A stretch of 48,789 bases of DNA, taken from positions 96,457 to 145,245 of the forward strand of contig NZ_SMAM01000007.1 in assembly GCF_004346205.1 (NCBI RefSeq). The letters run 5' to 3'. The notes beneath the pieces are model-generated. The model ran no database searches. It was not told the DNA's origin and was given only the letters and a program-made list of their open reading frames with translations. The position numbers and the translations under genes are program-made. Positions 1 to 8,634 of this stretch are shown in pieces. Origin of the DNA: Bibersteinia trehalosi. GTDB taxonomy: Bacteria > Pseudomonadota > Gammaproteobacteria > Enterobacterales > Pasteurellaceae. Every line of letters begins with the position of its first letter. The first letter of the stretch is position 1.

Positions 1-638
1 ACAGCAAAAAAGCCGCCAGTAGGGACGCAACGCTTGCGTCCGCCAACGCAGATCAAGCGGTAGAAAATGCAGAAAATTCTGCAAAATCAGCAAATACGAA
101 CGACACCGATCCAAGAAAGGCTGCGGTTGCAGCAGCCCTTGCCCGAGCGAAAGCAAAAAAAGCCGCCAGTAGGGACGCAACGCTTGCGTCCGCCAACGCA
201 GATCAAGCGGTAGAAAATGCAGAAAATTCTGCAAAATCAGCAAATACGAACGACACCGATCCAAGAAAAGCCGCGGTTGCGGCAGCCCTTGCCCGAGCGA
301 AAGCAAAAAAAGCCGCTAGTAGGGGCGAACCGATGTGTTCGCCCGAAAATGAGGCAGAAGAACAAGGGCGGACACACCGGTCCGCCCCTACGGAGAATTT
401 AAATTCATCGGAAACGGATCCAAGAAAGGCTGCGGTTGCAGCAGCCCTTGCCCGAGCAAAAGCGAAAAAAGCCGCCAGTAGGGACGCAACGCTTGCGTCA
501 GCTAACGTAAATCAAGCGCTAGAAAATGCAGAAAATTCTGCAAAAACAGCAAATACGGATGAAAACGATCCAAGAAAAGCAGCGGTTGCAGCAGCAATTG
601 CCCGAGCCAAAGCACGAAAACAGAATCAGGAGAAATAA
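1..638 (+). CDS. rnfC: RnfC (RsxC) C-terminal part, 5'-truncated by the window edge
   Basis: Only the last ~211 codons are present, open from base 3 to the TAA at 636–638. RnfC is the peripheral, Fe-S and NADH/FMN-binding subunit of the Rnf/Rsx membrane electron-transport complex. What is visible is the Ala/Lys-rich tail seen in gammaproteobacterial RnfC, built of [20 protein letters not shown] blocks joined by Asn/Glu/Ser-rich linkers. The blocks begin at 108, 258, 417 and 567. The linkers encode the peptide SRDATLASA, which is a translated REP-like sequence (19–41, 169–191, 478–499); in the third unit a longer palindrome (319–391) takes its place. The assignment rests on this tail plus rnfD, rnfG and rnfE downstream. 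The stop codon overlaps the yeaK ATG by one base. Confidence 0.9.
   Translation, partial: SKKAASRDATLASANADQAVENAENSAKSANTNDTDPRKAAVAAALARAKAKKAASRDATLASANADQAVENAENSAKSANTNDTDPRKAAVAAALARAKAKKAASRGEPMCSPENEAEEQGRTHRSAPTENLNSSETDPRKAAVAAALARAKAKKAASRDATLASANVNQALENAENSAKTANTDENDPRKAAVAAAIARAKARKQNQEK
19..41 (+). repeat. REP-like half element inside rnfC, copy 1
   Basis: Reads GTAGGGACGCAACGCTTGCG followed by TCC, with the inner inverted repeat GACGCAA/TTGCGTC. It is translated as part of SRDATLASA. Confidence 0.7.
169..191 (+). repeat. REP-like half element inside rnfC, copy 2
   Basis: Identical to the copy at 19–41 and exactly 150 bp downstream, so it was probably carried by the tandem duplication. 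Confidence 0.7.
319..391 (+). repeat. Full palindromic REP pair inside rnfC
   Basis: A 73-bp element with two inverted arms. The left arm begins GTAGGGGCGAACCGATGTGT; the right arm, read on the minus strand, begins GTAGGGGCGGACCGGTGTGT. The arms differ at three of 26 positions. It sits at the same place in its unit as the shorter GTAGGGACGC element in the other units, and it is translated in frame (…GRTHRSAPT…). Confidence 0.85.
478..499 (+). repeat. REP-like half element inside rnfC, copy 3
   Basis: GTAGGGACGCAACGCTTGCG plus TC, slightly diverged downstream (…TCAGC instead of TCCGCC). Confidence 0.65.
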
Positions 639-1129
639 TGTCAGAAAATACTTTTATCCAACTTACCGCACTTTTTGAGCAACACAACGCACGCTACCGT
701 GTTGTTTCTCACTCAAGTGCAGGGAAATCTGAAGAAGTGGCAAAAATTCGTGGCACGGAAATTGGGCAAGGGGCGAAAGCACTGGTTTGTAAAGTAAAAG
801 GCAATGGCATAAAACAGGTGGTGTTAGCGGTACTCCCAGCCGATTATCAGGCAGATTTAGCTTTAATTGCCCAGCATTTTGGCGCAGGGAAAGCCTCTCT
901 TGCAAGCCCAGCGGAAGTATCTGAATTAACAGATTGTGTTTTTGGGGCAATTCCCCCCGTCAGTTTTCACACGGATCTCAAATTGATTGTTGAACCGAGT
1001 TTATTTGGGCGTTATGAAGAATTAGCGTTCAACGCTGGCACATTAGAGCGTTCAATCATACTGAATGCGGAAGATTATGCACGGATTATTCAACCTGAAT
1101 TGGTAAAATTTGCGAAGCAAGCTGAGTAA
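638..1129 (+). CDS. yeaK: YeaK-type aminoacyl-tRNA deacylase (YbaK/ProX domain)
   Basis: The 163-aa protein is a single YbaK/EbsC-like domain. From memory it matches E. coli YeaK over its full length, including the stretches IRGTxxGQGAKALVCKVKGNG, SLASPAEVxELTxCVFGAIPP and the C-terminal ILxxxDYxRIxQPELVxF. Such proteins hydrolyse mischarged aminoacyl-tRNAs in trans as a proofreading step; substrate specificity cannot be read here. The ATG overlaps the rnfC stop by one base (TAATG), so translation is probably coupled. The gene lies within the rnf cluster, between rnfC and a TRIC-type gene, whereas rnfC and rnfD adjoin in E. coli. Confidence 0.9.
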   Translation: MSENTFIQLTALFEQHNARYRVVSHSSAGKSEEVAKIRGTEIGQGAKALVCKVKGNGIKQVVLAVLPADYQADLALIAQHFGAGKASLASPAEVSELTDCVFGAIPPVSFHTDLKLIVEPSLFGRYEELAFNAGTLERSIILNAEDYARIIQPELVKFAKQAE

Positions 1130-1138
1130 TGTATTGTT

Positions 1139-1774
1139 ATGTTAGCTGATTTATTTCTACCACAGGCGTGGTCATTCTTATTTATCCAAGACCTAATCGG
1201 CACTATCGTTTTCGCCATTTCTGGGGCAATTGCCGCACGCCAGCACAAAATGGACATATTCGGTATGTTTATTTTGGCATTGGTGACAGGCGTAGGCGGT
1301 GGCACATTACGAGATATGTTGATTGGCTCAACCCCTGTGTTTTGGATGAAACAACCGATTTATCTGGTGATGATTTCCATCGCCGTTATCATCACAGCGA
1401 TTTTCCGCAACCAAATTTCCCGCAAAAGTTGGCAAATTGGCTTGCTGGTATTTGATGCGATAGGGCTTGGGGTGTTTACCGTGATTGGCGTGCAAAAAGG
1501 TTTAGATTTTGGCTTGCACCCATTAATTTGCATCGCACTGGGCGGCATGACAGGCTGTTTTGGTGGCTTAATCCGGGATATTTTACGCAACGAAGTGCCG
1601 ATTATTCTGCAAAAAGAGATTTATGTGACCGCAAGCCTGATTGGTGGCGTGATTTTCGTTCTTGCCTATTCAGCAGGATTAGCAAGTGATTGGATCTATT
1701 TTGTCACTGCCAGCACTGTGATTGTGATCCGTTTATTGGCGATAAAATATAATTTGAATTTGCCGAAGGTTTAA
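1139..1774 (+). CDS. TRIC/UPF0126-type integral membrane protein (YadS/YicG family)
   Basis: The 211-aa protein has about seven hydrophobic segments arranged as two similar halves. Each half has a Gly-rich signature: [13 protein letters not shown] near residues 52–63 and [11 protein letters not shown] near 135–146. This duplicated GxxGGxxRD pattern is characteristic of the bacterial TRIC family, trimeric cation channels formerly called UPF0126. The ion transported is not known from sequence. It starts 9 bp after yeaK and is followed by rnfD, so co-transcription is likely. An uptake-signal-like ACAAGCGGTT overlaps its 3' end (1774–1783). No clear Shine–Dalgarno is visible, which fits translational coupling. 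Confidence 0.85.
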   Translation: MLADLFLPQAWSFLFIQDLIGTIVFAISGAIAARQHKMDIFGMFILALVTGVGGGTLRDMLIGSTPVFWMKQPIYLVMISIAVIITAIFRNQISRKSWQIGLLVFDAIGLGVFTVIGVQKGLDFGLHPLICIALGGMTGCFGGLIRDILRNEVPIILQKEIYVTASLIGGVIFVLAYSAGLASDWIYFVTASTVIVIRLLAIKYNLNLPKV

Positions 1775-1820
1775 CAAGCGGTTAAATTTCTTGGATTTTT
1801 TACAAAAGGTTTATTATAAA

Positions 1821-2867
1821 ATGTTCAAACTAGTGAGTTCCCCCCATACCCATTCCACCAACCTCACGGCGAATTTTATGTTGTGGGTGATTGGGGCAAT
1901 GTTGCCAGCGATTGGAGTCATGTGGTGGTTTTTTGGCTATGGAGTGCTTTGGCAGATTGCCCTTGCGTTAAGTCTTGCCACTGCGATTGAAATGATTATT
2001 GCAAAATTACGCCGTAAACCGACTGCTTTCTATCTGGCTGATCTCTCGGGCATTCTCACTGCACTGATTTTGGCGGTGGCAATTCCGCCTTATGCCCCTT
2101 ATTGGGTGATTTTGATTGGTGTTGCCACCGCATTATTGCTGGCAAAGCATGTTTATGGCGGTTTGGGGCAAAATCCGTTTAACCCTGCGATGATTGGCTA
2201 CGCTTTGCTATTGGTTTCTTTTCCTGTACAGATGACAACATGGATTCCACCAATCGCTCTACTAAGCGAGCCACCGACTTTTGCAGATAGCTTTTCACTG
2301 ATTTTTTCAGGTTTTACTACTGATGGTTTTAGCCTACATCAACTAAAAGAGAGCGTAGATGGTATTTCATCAGCAACAGTGTTAGATGCTTCAAAAACGG
2401 CTAAGACGTTGAGTCGTATAGAGTTTGAGCTGCTGCTCAATGATGTTTTCTTACGGGGCTGGGGACAAATCAATTTAGCCTTCCTGCTTGGCGGTATGAT
2501 ATTGATTTATAAGCGAATTATCCACTGGCAAATCCCAGTGGCAATGTTGATTAGCTTTGCGGTATTTGCGGGCATCACAGATCTATTCGGACAATCTGCA
2601 TGGGCAATGCCAATGCAACTTTTCAGTGGTGCGATGATGTTCGGGGCATTTTTTATTGCAACCGATCCTGTGTCTGCCAGTATTACTCCCAAAGGTAAAT
2701 TGATTTATGGCGCATTGGTTGGATTGTTGGTGTATTTAATCCGCTACTACGGTAATTACCCTGATGGTGTCGCATTTGGTGTATTGCTTGCCAATATCTG
2801 CGTGCCGTTGATTGATCATTATACGCAGCCACGTTTATATGGCACAAAATTAGGGGGAAGAAAATAA
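1821..2867 (+). CDS. rnfD: RnfD, membrane subunit of the Rnf electron-transport complex
   Basis: An integral membrane protein (348 aa from this ATG) of the NqrB/RnfD family with about ten hydrophobic segments. The motif DGISSAT places the covalent FMN acceptor Thr at about residue 186, equivalent to the SGAT-type threonine of Vibrio Rnf[12 protein letters not shown] near residue 113 is a family hallmark. An upstream in-frame TTG at 1791 would extend it by 10 residues. I prefer the ATG at 1821 because homology starts at [11 protein letters not shown] and AAAGGT lies upstream. The stop overlaps the rnfG ATG (AATGA). Confidence 0.93.
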   Translation: MFKLVSSPHTHSTNLTANFMLWVIGAMLPAIGVMWWFFGYGVLWQIALALSLATAIEMIIAKLRRKPTAFYLADLSGILTALILAVAIPPYAPYWVILIGVATALLLAKHVYGGLGQNPFNPAMIGYALLLVSFPVQMTTWIPPIALLSEPPTFADSFSLIFSGFTTDGFSLHQLKESVDGISSATVLDASKTAKTLSRIEFELLLNDVFLRGWGQINLAFLLGGMILIYKRIIHWQIPVAMLISFAVFAGITDLFGQSAWAMPMQLFSGAMMFGAFFIATDPVSASITPKGKLIYGALVGLLVYLIRYYGNYPDGVAFGVLLANICVPLIDHYTQPRLYGTKLGGRK

Positions 2868-3496
2868 TGACTCGTCAAATCACCCTGCGTTATGCCCTGA
2901 TTTTGGGGGCGGTAGCATTGGCTTGTACGCTGATTTCTACGCTCATTTTTGGGCTCACTAAAGGCAGAATTGAGCAAGTTACCGCAGAGCAACAGCGGAT
3001 TTTATTTCGTGAAATTTTGCCTCAGGAGCTATTTGATAACGATCCAACTGCTACTTGTAAAATAGTTAATGAGCCTGAACAAGCGATGATAAATAAGATC
3101 TATTTTGCAAAAAAAGGTACTGAAACGACCGCTTACATTCTACAAACAACGGCTCCAGACGGCTATTCGGGCAACATCGTGTTGTTAATGGCAATTGAAC
3201 CTAATGGCAATGTATTAGGTGTGCGAACCCTTGAACATAAAGAAACCCCAGGATTAGGCGATAAAATTGAAACTCGTGTATCCGACTGGATCAAATCATT
3301 CAGTAACCGCATTTTCAGATTAGAAAACGAAAGCGAATGGGCGGTAAAAAAAGATGGGGGGAGTTTTGATCAGTTTACGGGAGCAACGATTACCCCAAGA
3401 GCGGTGGTGAATAATGTTCGTCAATCGGCAAAATGGACGATAAATGAATTAGCGAAAAATCCGCAGATAACCGAACGTTTTGGAGATTGTAAATAG
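2867..3496 (+). CDS. rnfG: RnfG, covalent-FMN subunit of the Rnf complex
   Basis: The 209-aa protein has one N-terminal transmembrane helix (about residues 9–29) and a periplasmic FMN-binding domain. The flavinylation motif FTGATIT places the acceptor Thr at residue 174, the position used in E. coli RsxG. HKETPGLGDKIE is the typical upstream family motif. It overlaps rnfD by one base. The 49-bp gap to rnfE contains a REP-like half element, whereas in E. coli these genes abut. Confidence 0.94.
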   Translation: MTRQITLRYALILGAVALACTLISTLIFGLTKGRIEQVTAEQQRILFREILPQELFDNDPTATCKIVNEPEQAMINKIYFAKKGTETTAYILQTTAPDGYSGNIVLLMAIEPNGNVLGVRTLEHKETPGLGDKIETRVSDWIKSFSNRIFRLENESEWAVKKDGGSFDQFTGATITPRAVVNNVRQSAKWTINELAKNPQITERFGDCK

Positions 3497-3502
3497 GATT
3501 GT

Positions 3503-3525
3503 GTAGGGGCGTGTTGCACTCGCCC
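3503..3525 (+). repeat. REP-like half element between rnfG and rnfE
   Basis: Reads GTAGGGGCGTGTTGCACTCG then CCC. GGGCG…CGCCC arms form a short hairpin. It shares the GTAGGGGCG head with the other elements of this window but has a different body (GTGTTGCAC). Confidence 0.65.
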
Positions 3526-3545
3526 ACATAGCTAAAGGGAAAAAA

Positions 3546-4232
3546 ATGACAGAAAAAATAGAAATCACACAAATTGACGATACACCAAAAGTCGAACCTA
3601 CCAACTGGAAACAGCTTTTTACTCAGGGGGTTTGGAGTAATAACGGGGCATTGGTACAGCTTTTGGGGCTTTGCCCATTATTGGCGGTATCAAATAATGT
3701 GACTAATGCTTTGGGGCTAGGGCTGGCGACTTTGTTGGTGCTAACTGCAACGAATACGGTAGTGTCGGTGTTTCGTCATATTACCCCTCACGATATTCGC
3801 ATTCCGATTTATGTGATGATTATCGCCACCGCAGTAACGACTATTCAGCTATTGATGAATGCCTTTGCTTATCCAGTATATCAATCACTAGGGATTTTTA
3901 TTCCCTTGATCGTAACTAATTGTATTGTAATTGGACGAGCAGAAGCCTTTGCCTCTAAAAATGGTGTGTTGCAATCTGCCTTTGATGGCTTTGCTATGGG
4001 GCTTGGAATGACGCTAGCGTTGGTTGTACTCGGGGCTATGCGTGAGTTAATTGGTAATGGTACGCTATTTGATGGGTTGGATTTGCTATTGGGGGATTGG
4101 GCGAAGAGCTTACGGTTAGATATTTTTGCATTTGATCATGGTTTATTGCTGGCCATTTTGCCACCAGGGGCATTTATTGGGCTAGGGGTGATTTTAGCAT
4201 TGAAGAACATTGTGGATAGAAAGAAAAAATAA
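3546..4232 (+). CDS. rnfE: RnfE, membrane subunit of the Rnf complex
   Basis: A 228-aa protein of the NqrD/RnfE family with six or so hydrophobic segments. Landmarks are [22 protein letters not shown] near residue 33, [11 protein letters not shown] near 125, and the Gly-rich [22 protein letters not shown] near 150. The conserved Cys in LGLCP and NCIVIGR are the residues proposed to hold an intramembrane Fe-S centre in the family. AAAGGGAAAAAA lies before the ATG. The lpxM start follows after 16 bp, so the two may be co-transcribed. Confidence 0.94.
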   Translation: MTEKIEITQIDDTPKVEPTNWKQLFTQGVWSNNGALVQLLGLCPLLAVSNNVTNALGLGLATLLVLTATNTVVSVFRHITPHDIRIPIYVMIIATAVTTIQLLMNAFAYPVYQSLGIFIPLIVTNCIVIGRAEAFASKNGVLQSAFDGFAMGLGMTLALVVLGAMRELIGNGTLFDGLDLLLGDWAKSLRLDIFAFDHGLLLAILPPGAFIGLGVILALKNIVDRKKK

Positions 4233-4248
4233 AAAGGAAATAGAAAAA

Positions 4249-5202
4249 ATGGAACGTTTAACCTATCGAGATGGTTATCAACATCAATTTCGTAAAGAAT
4301 ATCTTCACCCCAAATATTGGGGGATTTGGCTTGGGGTATTAGGGCTAGTGTTACTTGCCTTTATTCCTTATCGGCTGCGAGATAAATTTGCTGCTTGGGT
4401 AGGGCGTCAAGCGTATAAAATCATTAAACAAAAAGGTAATAAACAGTATCATCGAGCCGAGACAAATTTACGTTACTGTTTTCCCAAATGGAGTTCTCAG
4501 CAACGTGAAAACGTGATTGAGAAAATGTTTGTCACGGTAGGACAAACGATGTTAGGGATTGGTGAGATTGCTTTGCGTTCACCAAAGCATTTACAAAGCC
4601 GTTGTGAGTTTCCGGATTTAGCGATTGTGCAAGCGGCTAAAAATAGCGGAAAAAATGTAATTTTGCTTGTACCGCACACCTGGTCGATAGATGCTTCAGG
4701 GATCGCAATGCACACTTTTGGCATGCCGATGACTTCGATGTATCACCCTCATCATAATCCACTAGTAGATTGGCTTTGGAATGCAACCCGTGAGCGTTTT
4801 GGTGGCAAAATGCATGCGCGCCAGAATGGAATTAAGCCATTTTTAGCGGATGTGCGTAAAGGAGAACTAGGCTATTTCTTACCTGATGAAGATTTTGGTG
4901 AAGAAAATAGTGTTTATGTGCCGTTTTTTGCTACAGAGAAAGCCACCTTACCAGGTTTAAATAAAATGGCGAAAGTAGCAAATGCAGTGGTGATCCCTAT
5001 GTTCCCAATTTATAACGCTGAAAAAGGTAAATATCAGATTGAGATCCTACCTCAAATTGAATTTGATGGTACGGCAGAGCAGTCTGCTCGGGCAATGAAT
5101 GAGGTGATTGAGTATTTTGTGACTAAAAACCCAGAGCAGTATGTTTGGATCTTACGTTTGTTAAAAACTCGCCGAGATGGAGAAGATATTTATCGTAGAT
5201 AA
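4249..5202 (+). CDS. lpxM: Lipid A late acyltransferase LpxM (MsbB)
   Basis: A 317-aa inner-membrane protein of the LpxL/LpxM family, which adds a secondary acyl chain to Kdo2-lipid A. It has one N-terminal membrane segment (…YWGIWLGVLGLVLLAFIPYRLRDK). The HX4D catalytic motif appears as HTWSID, and RFGGKMHARQNGIKPF and YFLPDEDFG are typical of the family. I recall high similarity to H. influenzae MsbB. The ATG at 4249 is preceded by AAAAGGAAA; an in-frame ATG at 4210 would overlap rnfE and adds a Lys-rich tail absent from homologues. An intrinsic terminator follows at 5257–5307. Confidence 0.93.
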   Translation: MERLTYRDGYQHQFRKEYLHPKYWGIWLGVLGLVLLAFIPYRLRDKFAAWVGRQAYKIIKQKGNKQYHRAETNLRYCFPKWSSQQRENVIEKMFVTVGQTMLGIGEIALRSPKHLQSRCEFPDLAIVQAAKNSGKNVILLVPHTWSIDASGIAMHTFGMPMTSMYHPHHNPLVDWLWNATRERFGGKMHARQNGIKPFLADVRKGELGYFLPDEDFGEENSVYVPFFATEKATLPGLNKMAKVANAVVIPMFPIYNAEKGKYQIEILPQIEFDGTAEQSARAMNEVIEYFVTKNPEQYVWILRLLKTRRDGEDIYRR

Positions 5203-5256
5203 GACTTAAATGTGAGGTGTGCTGATATTCCATCTGAAATATCAACTCACTCTAAT

Positions 5257-5307
5257 AAAACGAGTATTTCTGGATTAAAAAACAGTATCAAAATGCTCGT
5301 TTTTTTA
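5257..5307 (+). terminator. Rho-independent terminator after lpxM
   Basis: AAAACGAGTATTT pairs with AAATGCTCGTTTT around an AT-rich loop, followed by a run of seven or more T. Confidence 0.75.
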
Positions 5308-5357
5308 TTCACAGTGCCTGTGGATAACTTTGGGGGTAACTTTTTGAAAAGTCACGT

Positions 5358-5388
5358 AAGCCTTTGTAGAACAAGGCTTTAAATTTTT
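5358..5388 (+). terminator. Second terminator-like hairpin
   Basis: AAGCCTTTGT pairs with ACAAGGCTT (one bulge), followed by TAAATTTTT. It may end a short RNA or back up the lpxM terminator. Confidence 0.45.
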
Positions 5389-5540
5389 ACCCTATAATTG
5401 AATGCAAAATAACTTATTCTTTAAAATCAATAAGTTATATTGTGTCTATAGATTCTTTTCAAAAAAAATTAGAATTTTTTGCTCTTTTTCTCTTGACAGC
5501 AGAAACTGTGTACAACTTTTCTTGATGGAAACTTTCCGAC

Positions 5541-5577
5541 TAAATGGTGGCTTACCTCTGGAGGAAGCCACCATTTA
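5541..5577. repeat. Perfect 13-bp inverted repeat
   Basis: TAAATGGTGGCTT and AAGCCACCATTTA surround an 11-base spacer (ACCTCTGGAGG) that can itself pair CCTC with GAGG. Neither side has a strong T tract. It lies 33 bp downstream of the tsaD stop and could protect that mRNA end or belong to an unannotated RNA. Confidence 0.7.
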
Positions 5578-5610
5578 ATTTGGATGCTTTGTGAATCTTT
5601 AACGTTGAGT

Positions 5611-6639
5611 TTATATTGCGGTCAATTCTGTCATCGGCCAGCGAGGTTTAACGCTGACAGCAAGATCACTACGTTCACCTTTTTTTAAGCGAACAAACCC
5701 AGCATAAGCGATCATTGCACCATTATCCGTACAGAATTGTGGGCGCGGATAGAATACCTCGCCGCCATAGCTTTGCATAAATGTAGCTAAATCCTGGCGC
5801 AATTGCTTATTTGCACTTACGCCTCCTGCCATGACTAGGCATTTATAGCCTGTTTGTTGCAACGCCCGCTTGCATTTGATAATAATGGTATCTACCACTG
5901 CTTGTTGGAAGGCGTGTGCAATATCGCATTTGGTTTGTTGATCTAACTGACCATTTTCATCCAAGTGCGCATGAATTGTGTTAGCCGCAAAGGTTTTTAA
6001 GCCTGAAAAGCTAAAATCGAGTCCTGGGCGATCTGTCATTGGGCGTGGGAAAACAAAGCGATTTGGTGTGCCTTTTTCAGCTAATTGAGAAACTGCAACA
6101 CCAGCAGGGTAATCTAAGCCCAGCAATTTTCCTGTTTTATCGAAAGCCTCGCCTGCAGCATCATCAATACTTTCTCCCAGTAGCTCATATTTGCCGATAT
6201 TTTCAACTTTAACCAGCTGTGTATGTCCACCTGAAACAAGCAGTGCGACAAAGGGGAATGGAGGAGGATTTTCTTCTAGCATAGGAGCCAGCAAATGGCC
6301 CTCCATATGATGGACACCGAGAGCTGGCACATTCCATGCATAGGCAAGGGAGCGAGCAATAGTGGATCCTACTAATAACGCCCCGACTAGCCCAGGCCCT
6401 GAAGTATAGGCAATACCATCAATATCTTGAGCTGTAATATTTGCTTCTTTAAGTGCAGCTTGGATAAGGGGGAGTGTTTTACGGATATGATCACGCGAAG
6501 CAAGCTCGGGTACAACGCCACCATAGTCTGCATGCATTTCAATTTGGCTGTAAAGTTGGTTTGCGATTAAACCTTGGTGTTCATCATAGATGGCAACACC
6601 AGTTTCATCGCAGGAAGTTTCAATACCGAGAATTTTCAT
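5611..6639 (-). CDS. tsaD: tRNA N6-adenosine threonylcarbamoyltransferase TsaD
   Basis: The 342-aa protein belongs to the Kae1/TsaD ASKHA family. With TsaB and TsaE it transfers the threonylcarbamoyl group from threonylcarbamoyl-AMP to A37 of ANN-decoding tRNAs. It begins [16 protein letters not shown]. The metal-ligand motif is HHMEGH near residue 111, and [10 protein letters not shown] and [11 protein letters not shown] match nucleotide-binding loops. Length is normal (E. coli 337 aa). It lies downstream of bamD on the same strand, 78 bp apart, with a GC-rich hairpin between them. Confidence 0.97.
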   Translation of the reverse strand: MKILGIETSCDETGVAIYDEHQGLIANQLYSQIEMHADYGGVVPELASRDHIRKTLPLIQAALKEANITAQDIDGIAYTSGPGLVGALLVGSTIARSLAYAWNVPALGVHHMEGHLLAPMLEENPPPFPFVALLVSGGHTQLVKVENIGKYELLGESIDDAAGEAFDKTGKLLGLDYPAGVAVSQLAEKGTPNRFVFPRPMTDRPGLDFSFSGLKTFAANTIHAHLDENGQLDQQTKCDIAHAFQQAVVDTIIIKCKRALQQTGYKCLVMAGGVSANKQLRQDLATFMQSYGGEVFYPRPQFCTDNGAMIAYAGFVRLKKGERSDLAVSVKPRWPMTELTAI

Positions 6640-6667
6640 TTTTATCTGTAGAAATTATAGAAATGGG

Positions 6668-6688
6668 AAAGGGGCTTGCGCCCCTTTT
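6668..6688 (-). terminator. GC-rich hairpin between bamD and tsaD
   Basis: AAAGGGGC-TTGC-GCCCCTTT, eight base pairs with a four-base loop. It lacks a clean U tract after the stem on the minus strand, so it may only attenuate readthrough from bamD into tsaD. On the plus strand it ends in TTTT. Confidence 0.45.
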
Positions 6689-6717
6689 GTAAAATTTTTG
6701 AAATTTTTAACCGCTTG

Positions 6718-7497
6718 TTAGAATTGAGGCGAGTACTCAGGTTTTTTAATACTTGGATATTCTTTACCTTTATTTTCTTCAATCATTGCGGCAACTTTTT
6801 GAGCGGAATCTTGAATGCCCATTGCTTCAAACGATTTTTGCATTAGCGGTAGAGCATCCGCTGTCGGTTTGCTATCTGGATAAGCACGGAGCATATCGGA
6901 TACCCGATTGACTACGGCGACATAGGCATCTCGTTCCATGTAGAATTGTGCGATTTTAAGCTCGTGTTCGGCAAGACGATGTTTTAAGTATGCCATCCAA
7001 TTTAAAGAATCTTGAACATATTGGCTGTGAGGGTAACGTTGGACAATAGCTTGGAAATTACCATAAGCGTTATTAATGCTTTCTACTGCGCGAGAAGAAC
7101 GGTTTACGCGGAAGAAGTCTTGGATAAAATTGTCGCCTAGACGAGCATTACTTAATGCCGCAAGGTAATGTGCATAATCCATTGAACTACTATGTGGATA
7201 GCTGCGACCAAACTGTTCAGCAAGCACTAATGCTTTGTGGTATTCACCTAATTTATATTGTGCGTAAATTGTGCTGAGTAGTATCTGTTCACCATATGCG
7301 CCTTGCATCGCTCGGACATCCACGGCATCTAAATAACGGATTGCATTGTTGTAGTCGCCATTTTCAAGATATTGCTGACCTTTACTATAAAGTTCTTGGG
7401 CAGGGATACCTTCGAATTCTTTGCTTTTGTCGCTAGAACAGCCTGCAAGTAGCAAACCTGCTAGCATAACTGATGCAAGAGTTGTAAATTTGCGCAT
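6718..7497 (-). CDS. bamD: Outer-membrane assembly lipoprotein BamD
   Basis: The 259-aa protein is the TPR lipoprotein of the BAM complex, which inserts β-barrel proteins into the outer membrane. A lipoprotein signal ends in LLAGC with acylated Cys20. Five TPR-like helical pairs follow, including [26 protein letters not shown] and the BamD-typical [14 protein letters not shown]. The gene is divergent from rluD (130 bp apart), as in E. coli (yfiO/rluD). An ACAAGCGGTT-type uptake signal overlaps the 3' end on the minus strand. Confidence 0.95.
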   Translation of the reverse strand: MRKFTTLASVMLAGLLLAGCSSDKSKEFEGIPAQELYSKGQQYLENGDYNNAIRYLDAVDVRAMQGAYGEQILLSTIYAQYKLGEYHKALVLAEQFGRSYPHSSSMDYAHYLAALSNARLGDNFIQDFFRVNRSSRAVESINNAYGNFQAIVQRYPHSQYVQDSLNWMAYLKHRLAEHELKIAQFYMERDAYVAVVNRVSDMLRAYPDSKPTADALPLMQKSFEAMGIQDSAQKVAAMIEENKGKEYPSIKKPEYSPQF

Positions 7498-7627
7498 AAA
7501 TATTACCTATAAAAATATGTTTAATGTACAATGCGGTTCGACTGGCTATTATCCGCAAAGTTCAGACGGAAAATAGCGCTATTCTACATCATTCAATACG
7601 AAAAGCATATTTGGAATTATATTTTTA

Positions 7628-8605
7628 ATGGCTCAACAAATTACTTTAACAGCCGAAGTAACTTCGGATTTACTAGGTGCCAGACTTGATCAGGCATTAG
7701 CACAACTTTTTCCTGATTATTCACGTTCGCGTTTGAAAGTGTGGATTGAAAATGATCTGGTTACAGTGAATGGCAAAATCGTCAATAAAGCGCGAGAAAA
7801 AGTCTTTGGTGGTGAATTAATTGAAGTGCAGGCGGAAACAGAAGAAGAAATCCGCTTTGAACCCCAGGATATTCCACTCAATATTGTTTATGAAGACGAT
7901 GATATTTTAGTGATCAATAAACCAAAAGATCTTGTGGTTCATCCGGGGGCGGGTAATCCAGATGGCACATTGCTAAACGCTTTATTGCATCACTACCCAC
8001 AAATTGTTGAGGTGCCACGTGCAGGGATTGTGCATCGTTTAGATAAAGATACCACTGGCTTAATGGTGGTCGCAAAAACGTTACCAGCACAAACGCATTT
8101 AGTCTCCGCGCTACAAAAACGTCAAATTACCCGTGAGTATGAGGCGGTCGCCAGTGGTATTATGACTCAAGGAGGGAAAGTGGATGAACCCATGGCTCGC
8201 CATCCTACCAAACGTACTGCAATGGCTGTTCATCCAATGGGTAAGCCTGCCGTTACGCATTACCGTATTATGGAGCGTTTTCGCAATTACACACGTTTAC
8301 GTTTACGCTTAGAAACAGGGCGTACGCACCAAATTCGTGTGCATATGGCACATATTGCTCATCCATTACTTGGTGATCAGCTTTACGGTGGAAGACCTCG
8401 CCCTCCCAAGGGTGCCAGTGAAGAATTTTTGGAAGTGTTACGTAATTTCAAACGCCAAGCTTTACATGCAGCAATGTTGCGTTTAGAACATCCAATTACC
8501 GGCGAATTGATGGAGTGGCATGCACCACTGCCTGATGATTTTATAGCATTAATCCAAGCATTAAAGGCGGATTATAACTTGTATAAAGATGAGTTAGATT
8601 ATTAA
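7628..8605 (+). CDS. rluD: 23S rRNA pseudouridine(1911/1915/1917) synthase RluD
   Basis: The 325-aa protein has an N-terminal S4 RNA-binding domain (LGARLDQALAQLFPDYSRSRLKVWIE) and an RsuA/RluA catalytic domain. The catalytic Asp is in the motif GIVHRLDKDTTGL near residue 140. RTHQIRVHMAHIAHPLLGD is the second family motif. It modifies helix 69 of 23S rRNA. Size matches E. coli RluD (326 aa). An intrinsic terminator shared with the convergent yfcH gene follows at once. Confidence 0.96.
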   Translation: MAQQITLTAEVTSDLLGARLDQALAQLFPDYSRSRLKVWIENDLVTVNGKIVNKAREKVFGGELIEVQAETEEEIRFEPQDIPLNIVYEDDDILVINKPKDLVVHPGAGNPDGTLLNALLHHYPQIVEVPRAGIVHRLDKDTTGLMVVAKTLPAQTHLVSALQKRQITREYEAVASGIMTQGGKVDEPMARHPTKRTAMAVHPMGKPAVTHYRIMERFRNYTRLRLRLETGRTHQIRVHMAHIAHPLLGDQLYGGRPRPPKGASEEFLEVLRNFKRQALHAAMLRLEHPITGELMEWHAPLPDDFIALIQALKADYNLYKDELDY

Positions 8606-8609
8606 AAAG

Positions 8610-8634
8610 ATAGGGCTTAATCGCCCTATTTTTT
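8610..8634. terminator. Bidirectional terminator between rluD and yfcH
   Basis: ATAGGGC-TTAATC-GCCCTAT flanked by A-rich sequence on the left and TTTTTT on the right, so it can work for both convergent genes. It overlaps the yfcH stop codon. Confidence 0.85.

Larger units (their letters stand above)
3..626 (+). repeat. Tandem ~150-bp coding repeats in rnfC
   Basis: Comparable positions recur at 108, 258, 417 and 567, giving spacings of 150, 159 and 150 bp. The first two units are almost identical. The third differs because it contains the longer 319–391 palindrome. All spacings are multiples of three, so copy number can change without breaking the frame. Confidence 0.9.
5203..5610. other. 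408-bp gap between convergent lpxM and tsaD
   Basis: No protein gene is seen. It holds the lpxM terminator, a perfect DnaA-box-like TGTGGATAA at 5319–5327, a second terminator-like hairpin at 5358–5388, an AT-rich tract at 5385–5490, and a perfect 13-bp-arm hairpin at 5541–5577. No tRNA or known RNA family was recognised. Confidence 0.6.

Noticed and set aside
217-402. 61-aa alternative frame in rnfC
   Set aside because: A shadow frame of the repetitive rnfC tail, whose true frame runs to the TAA at 636–638 and overlaps yeaK.
1791-1820. TTG start extending RnfD
   Set aside because: Homology and spacing favour the ATG at 1821.
4210-4248. Upstream ATG for LpxM overlapping rnfE
   Set aside because: It adds a Lys/Glu-rich tail not seen in homologues; the ATG at 4249 has AAGGAAA before it.
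5319-5610. Possible replication origin
   Set aside because: Only one perfect DnaA box, no cluster of GATC sites, and no mnmG/mioC/dnaA neighbours.
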